Part shown: piece by piece, positions 6,426 to 7,841 of the stretch
Layout: the number at the start of each line of letters is the position of its first letter
Position numbering within the stretch: position 1 is the stretch's first letter
Source of the DNA: an uncultured Clostridia bacterium
GTDB taxonomy: Bacteria; Bacillota; Clostridia; Christensenellales; Borkfalkiaceae
Assembly: GCA_937920115.1 (NCBI GenBank)
Contig: CALGVF010000118.1
Coordinates: 1 to 7,841, forward strand
Length of the DNA: 7,841 nucleotides
Direction of reading: 5' to 3'
The notes under the pieces: model-generated
The model's input: the letters and a program-made list of their open reading frames with translations, nothing else
Databases searched by the model: none
What the model was told of the DNA's origin: nothing
Translations under genes and position numbers: made by a program

Positions 6426-6459
6426 CTTTGGGGTAGGCTCTCCCGATGAAACGGGAGAG
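6426..6459. repeat. 31-bp repeat unit 3 with extended 8-bp hairpin
   Basis: This copy lies 51 bp beyond unit 2 and has the longest stem: CTCTCCCG (6438-6445) pairs perfectly with CGGGAGAG (6452-6459) around ATGAAA. A second small stem, CCCC (6423-6426) with GGGG (6430-6433), sits at its left edge. No T-run follows on either strand, so it is unlikely to be a terminator. Confidence 0.7.
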
Positions 6460-6487
6460 GTGGCAGGCGAAGCCTGACGGAGAGGGG
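6455..6487. repeat. Dispersed-type GAA-loop hairpin element
   Basis: A perfect stem CAGGC (6464-6468) and GCCTG (6472-6476) with loop GAA is bracketed by direct GGAGAGG-like flanks. Elements with this layout are common between genes in many Firmicutes, to my recollection. It overlaps the stem of repeat unit 3 by a few bases, which suggests that the two belong to one compound repeat. Confidence 0.6.
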
Positions 6488-6509
6488 GCGTCCGCCGCCG
6501 AGGCGAAGT

Positions 6510-6524
6510 GTCAACGAAGTTGAC
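6510..6524. repeat. GTCAAC/GTTGAC hairpin with GAA loop
   Basis: A perfect 6-bp stem (6510-6515 and 6519-6524) encloses GAA. On the plus strand a T-rich run begins at about 6535, ten bases beyond the stem, which is too far for a standard terminator, and no plus-strand gene needs one. It has the same loop as the hairpin at 6464-6476, so it probably belongs to the same repeat. Confidence 0.6.
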
Positions 6525-6556
6525 GATAGAGGTCTTCTTTTTTATATTTTACTATC

Positions 6557-6781
6557 TTATTTCAATTTCTTGCCCATTTCGATTCTGACTTCTTTCCGCT
6601 CGGGGTCGTCGTTCGTGTAAGCGTACATATCGAACCCGATAACGGAATATCCGCATTTCCGATAAAATTTAATCGCGGCTTCGTTGCAAGTCTGAGTTTC
6701 GAGAACTATCATTCTCGGGTCGTAACTTTTGCCGCCTTTTCTATCGTATTCATAAAAACCTTGACTAGTCGTCTGCCCCAA
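6557..6781 (-). pseudogene. C-terminal remnant of a GNAT acetyltransferase
   Basis: The reading frame gives 74 residues from a TTG codon. From about residue 24 it matches the end of GNAT N-acetyltransferases of the streptothricin-acetyltransferase-like kind: MIVLETQTCNEAAIKFYRKCGY, then a short strand and an RIEMGKKL-type ending. The N-terminal part of a GNAT, including the acetyl-CoA-binding Q/RxxGxG/A loop, is missing. A stop codon (TGA) closes the frame just upstream, and the first 11 residues come from DNA that also codes the end of the preceding gene (17-nt overlap from the TTG). No Shine-Dalgarno supports a start here. The neighbouring sequence holds no sign of the missing half in another frame, so this is a deletion or insertion product and not a frameshift. 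A functional protein is very unlikely. Confidence 0.75.
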
Positions 6782-7340
6782 ACCTCTTCATAATCGCTTC
6801 CCTGAAAAATTCTTTCGGAACAACATATTCATTTTTTCCGTTAATCGTTACTGTAGTAAGATAATTTGCTACGCCCCGATTTATTTTTTTAGTTTGCAAA
6901 ACGCCGTTTTCAATATACCGTTTACCGACGTTAAGAAAGCATCTTTCATTGTAATTTAAAACCGAAATCAAACTTCTATCTGTTATTTTATCAAAGGTTG
7001 CAAGCGGCGAAGAAGCATAATATCTTTTTAAAGCGTCTTGCATTTCCAAATCGTCGTCATACAGCCATAAGAGGTAATGGGCAACGTCATTTAAAAACAT
7101 ACCTCTATCCGCTATATTTTTGAAAAACAAAAAAACCGCAATTCTTGTCTGAGCGTTTATAAATTGAATACACTTCCGACCGTCAAAATAAAACAGTTTC
7201 ATCCCCCAAGCGTATAACGGGTCATCTTTTTCCTTTTCGATAATGCTCCTGTTTATCTCTTTGATTTCGGGCGAAATTATCTCATTCGGACATTTCAGTT
7301 TATAGCGTTTCATAGTTTCGTTTGTAGCGTAAATAATCAT
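6765..7340 (-). CDS. DUF6933-like protein of unknown function
   Basis: From the ATG at 7340 the product has 191 residues. The N-terminus MIIYATNETMKRYKLK, then DDPLYAWGMKLFYFDGRKCIQFINAQTR (about 39-66), resembles the uncharacterised DUF6933 family, which typically begins with MII.AT and carries an RKC-hydrophobic-N-x-x-T strand. The assignment is from memory and moderate. There is no signal peptide or membrane segment; a cytosolic alpha/beta protein is expected. An in-frame TTG at 7355 would add five residues, but the ATG is preferred because GGAAAAGAG lies just upstream and MII fits the family start. It follows the gene ending at 7358 after 17 nt, so the two are co-transcribed. Base composition is low: the row 7081-7140 counts 19 G+C in 60, against 34 in 60 for the row 5041-5100 in cysS. 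Its 3' end runs into the GNAT remnant. Confidence 0.72.
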   Translation of the reverse strand: MIIYATNETMKRYKLKCPNEIISPEIKEINRSIIEKEKDDPLYAWGMKLFYFDGRKCIQFINAQTRIAVFLFFKNIADRGMFLNDVAHYLLWLYDDDLEMQDALKRYYASSPLATFDKITDRSLISVLNYNERCFLNVGKRYIENGVLQTKKINRGVANYLTTVTINGKNEYVVPKEFFREAIMKRFGADD

Positions 7341-7357
7341 ATCTCTTTTCCACAATA

Positions 7358-7771
7358 TTATTTTAGGTTTATTTTATGAAGTTCGATATACTGTCCGACG
7401 AGAACGTAGTTTTTTAAGTCCGTTTCGTCAAGTCCTCGGAACGCGAATAAATCGTCGTATATCGCCGAAGCATTTTCTATATTCTCACATTCAACGTGGA
7501 ACTCGCCGCTAACAGTATCTATTCCGACGTAAATATCGCCGACCGTATAACAATTTACGTTCGGCTTTTCGCCTTTCAATTTTTCTCTCGAAAAGTCGTT
7601 GGAAAGCACGTTGTATTCGACTATTGACTTAAAATTGCCGCAGTTAATCGACTTATAGGCGTATTTACTCTTAAAATACTCGTCGATTTCTTCGCCCGAG
7701 TTTCTGTTCGGTTTCAATTTTCCAACGTTCTTTTCGTAAAGCGATTTCCATTTATCGATTTGTTTTTTCAT
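7358..7771 (-). CDS. Hypothetical protein, family not recognised
   Basis: From the ATG at 7771 this gives 137 residues; an in-frame TTG at 7789 would give 143. Neither start has a strong Shine-Dalgarno; GGGG lies about 13 nt before the ATG. The first 40 residues are lysine-rich and probably helical. The rest alternates short hydrophobic strands with acidic loops (for example YTVGDIYVGIDTVSGEFHVE at about 75-94), suggesting a small beta-rich soluble fold. There are three cysteines (44, 74, 95), but no zinc motif. There is no signal peptide or membrane segment. It is transcribed together with the DUF6933-like gene, 17 nt downstream. AT content is high, as in that neighbour. I do not recognise a family; roles such as an immunity protein or a phage-type accessory gene are possible but unsupported. 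Confidence 0.65.
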   Translation of the reverse strand: MKKQIDKWKSLYEKNVGKLKPNRNSGEEIDEYFKSKYAYKSINCGNFKSIVEYNVLSNDFSREKLKGEKPNVNCYTVGDIYVGIDTVSGEFHVECENIENASAIYDDLFAFRGLDETDLKNYVLVGQYIELHKINLK

Positions 7772-7841
7772 AGCCGATAAAAACCCCAACCGAACCCGAT
7801 TTTCAGGCGTATCTCACGCTTAATTCATTGTTCTTTCCGCG

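Larger units (their letters stand above)
6297..6556. other. Gene-free repeat region upstream of cysE
   Basis: This 260-bp region separates the GNAT remnant from cysE. It contains three 31-bp repeat units and two GAA-loop hairpins, listed separately. I see no convincing -35/-10 pair for cysE, no T-box consensus and no small gene. A minus-strand reading frame spans 6514-6317, but its translation is only the repeats read through. Confidence 0.7.

Noticed and set aside
6317..6514. Minus-strand 65-residue reading frame with a repeating PFHRE-LPQ peptide pattern
   Set aside because: The peptide repeat is only the 31-bp DNA repeat units read in frame; no ribosome binding site or known protein supports it.
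7803..7841. Tail of an upstream gene on the minus strand (12 codons ending RYA then TGA)
   Set aside because: Too short to support; a second frame also stays open briefly and ends at 7820, so no frame can be preferred.

Overview
The window looks like a chromosomal stretch from an uncultured, probably gut-associated Clostridia-type Firmicute. This rests on the protein flavour (a Clostridia-like KdgK, and cysE next to cysS as in many Firmicutes), purine-rich Shine-Dalgarno sites, and several families of short hairpin repeats between genes. The taxonomic placement is inference. Every supportable gene lies on the minus strand, so the text below runs from high to low coordinates.

Right part (7841 to about 6557): an AT-rich patch with two small genes of unknown function, 17 nt apart (7771-7358 and 7340-6765). 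The second resembles the uncharacterised DUF6933 family. They run directly into a headless C-terminal remnant of a GNAT acetyltransferase (6781-6557). The patch looks like inserted or rearranged DNA beside the housekeeping genes.

Repeat block (6556-6297): no gene. It holds a GAA-loop hairpin, a second GAA-loop hairpin of a dispersed-repeat type, and three copies of a 31-bp unit that carries a CCCG/CGGG hairpin. The last copy ends about 25 bp before the start of cysE, so the copies may lie in its leader.

Cysteine unit (6296-4274): cysE (serine acetyltransferase) overlaps cysS (cysteinyl-tRNA synthetase) by 14 nt. This couples synthesis of the cysteine precursor O-acetylserine to cysteine charging of tRNA.

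Second operon (promoter 4195-4167, terminator 272-232): a very good vegetative promoter lies upstream of a compact 608-residue alanyl-tRNA synthetase. It is followed at short spacing by a three-helix membrane protein, KDPG aldolase (eda) and 2-keto-3-deoxygluconate kinase (kdgK). The last two catalyse the end of the lower Entner-Doudoroff/uronate route: KDG to KDPG to pyruvate plus glyceraldehyde 3-phosphate. The AlaRS keeps its catalytic core and a zinc-binding editing module. It lacks the C-terminal C-Ala domain and the beta-barrel normally found between core and editing module, which is the most notable protein feature here.

Left end (1-231): no gene. It contains an array of short stem-loops separated by AATATAAC-like spacers, including a perfect 48-bp direct repeat.
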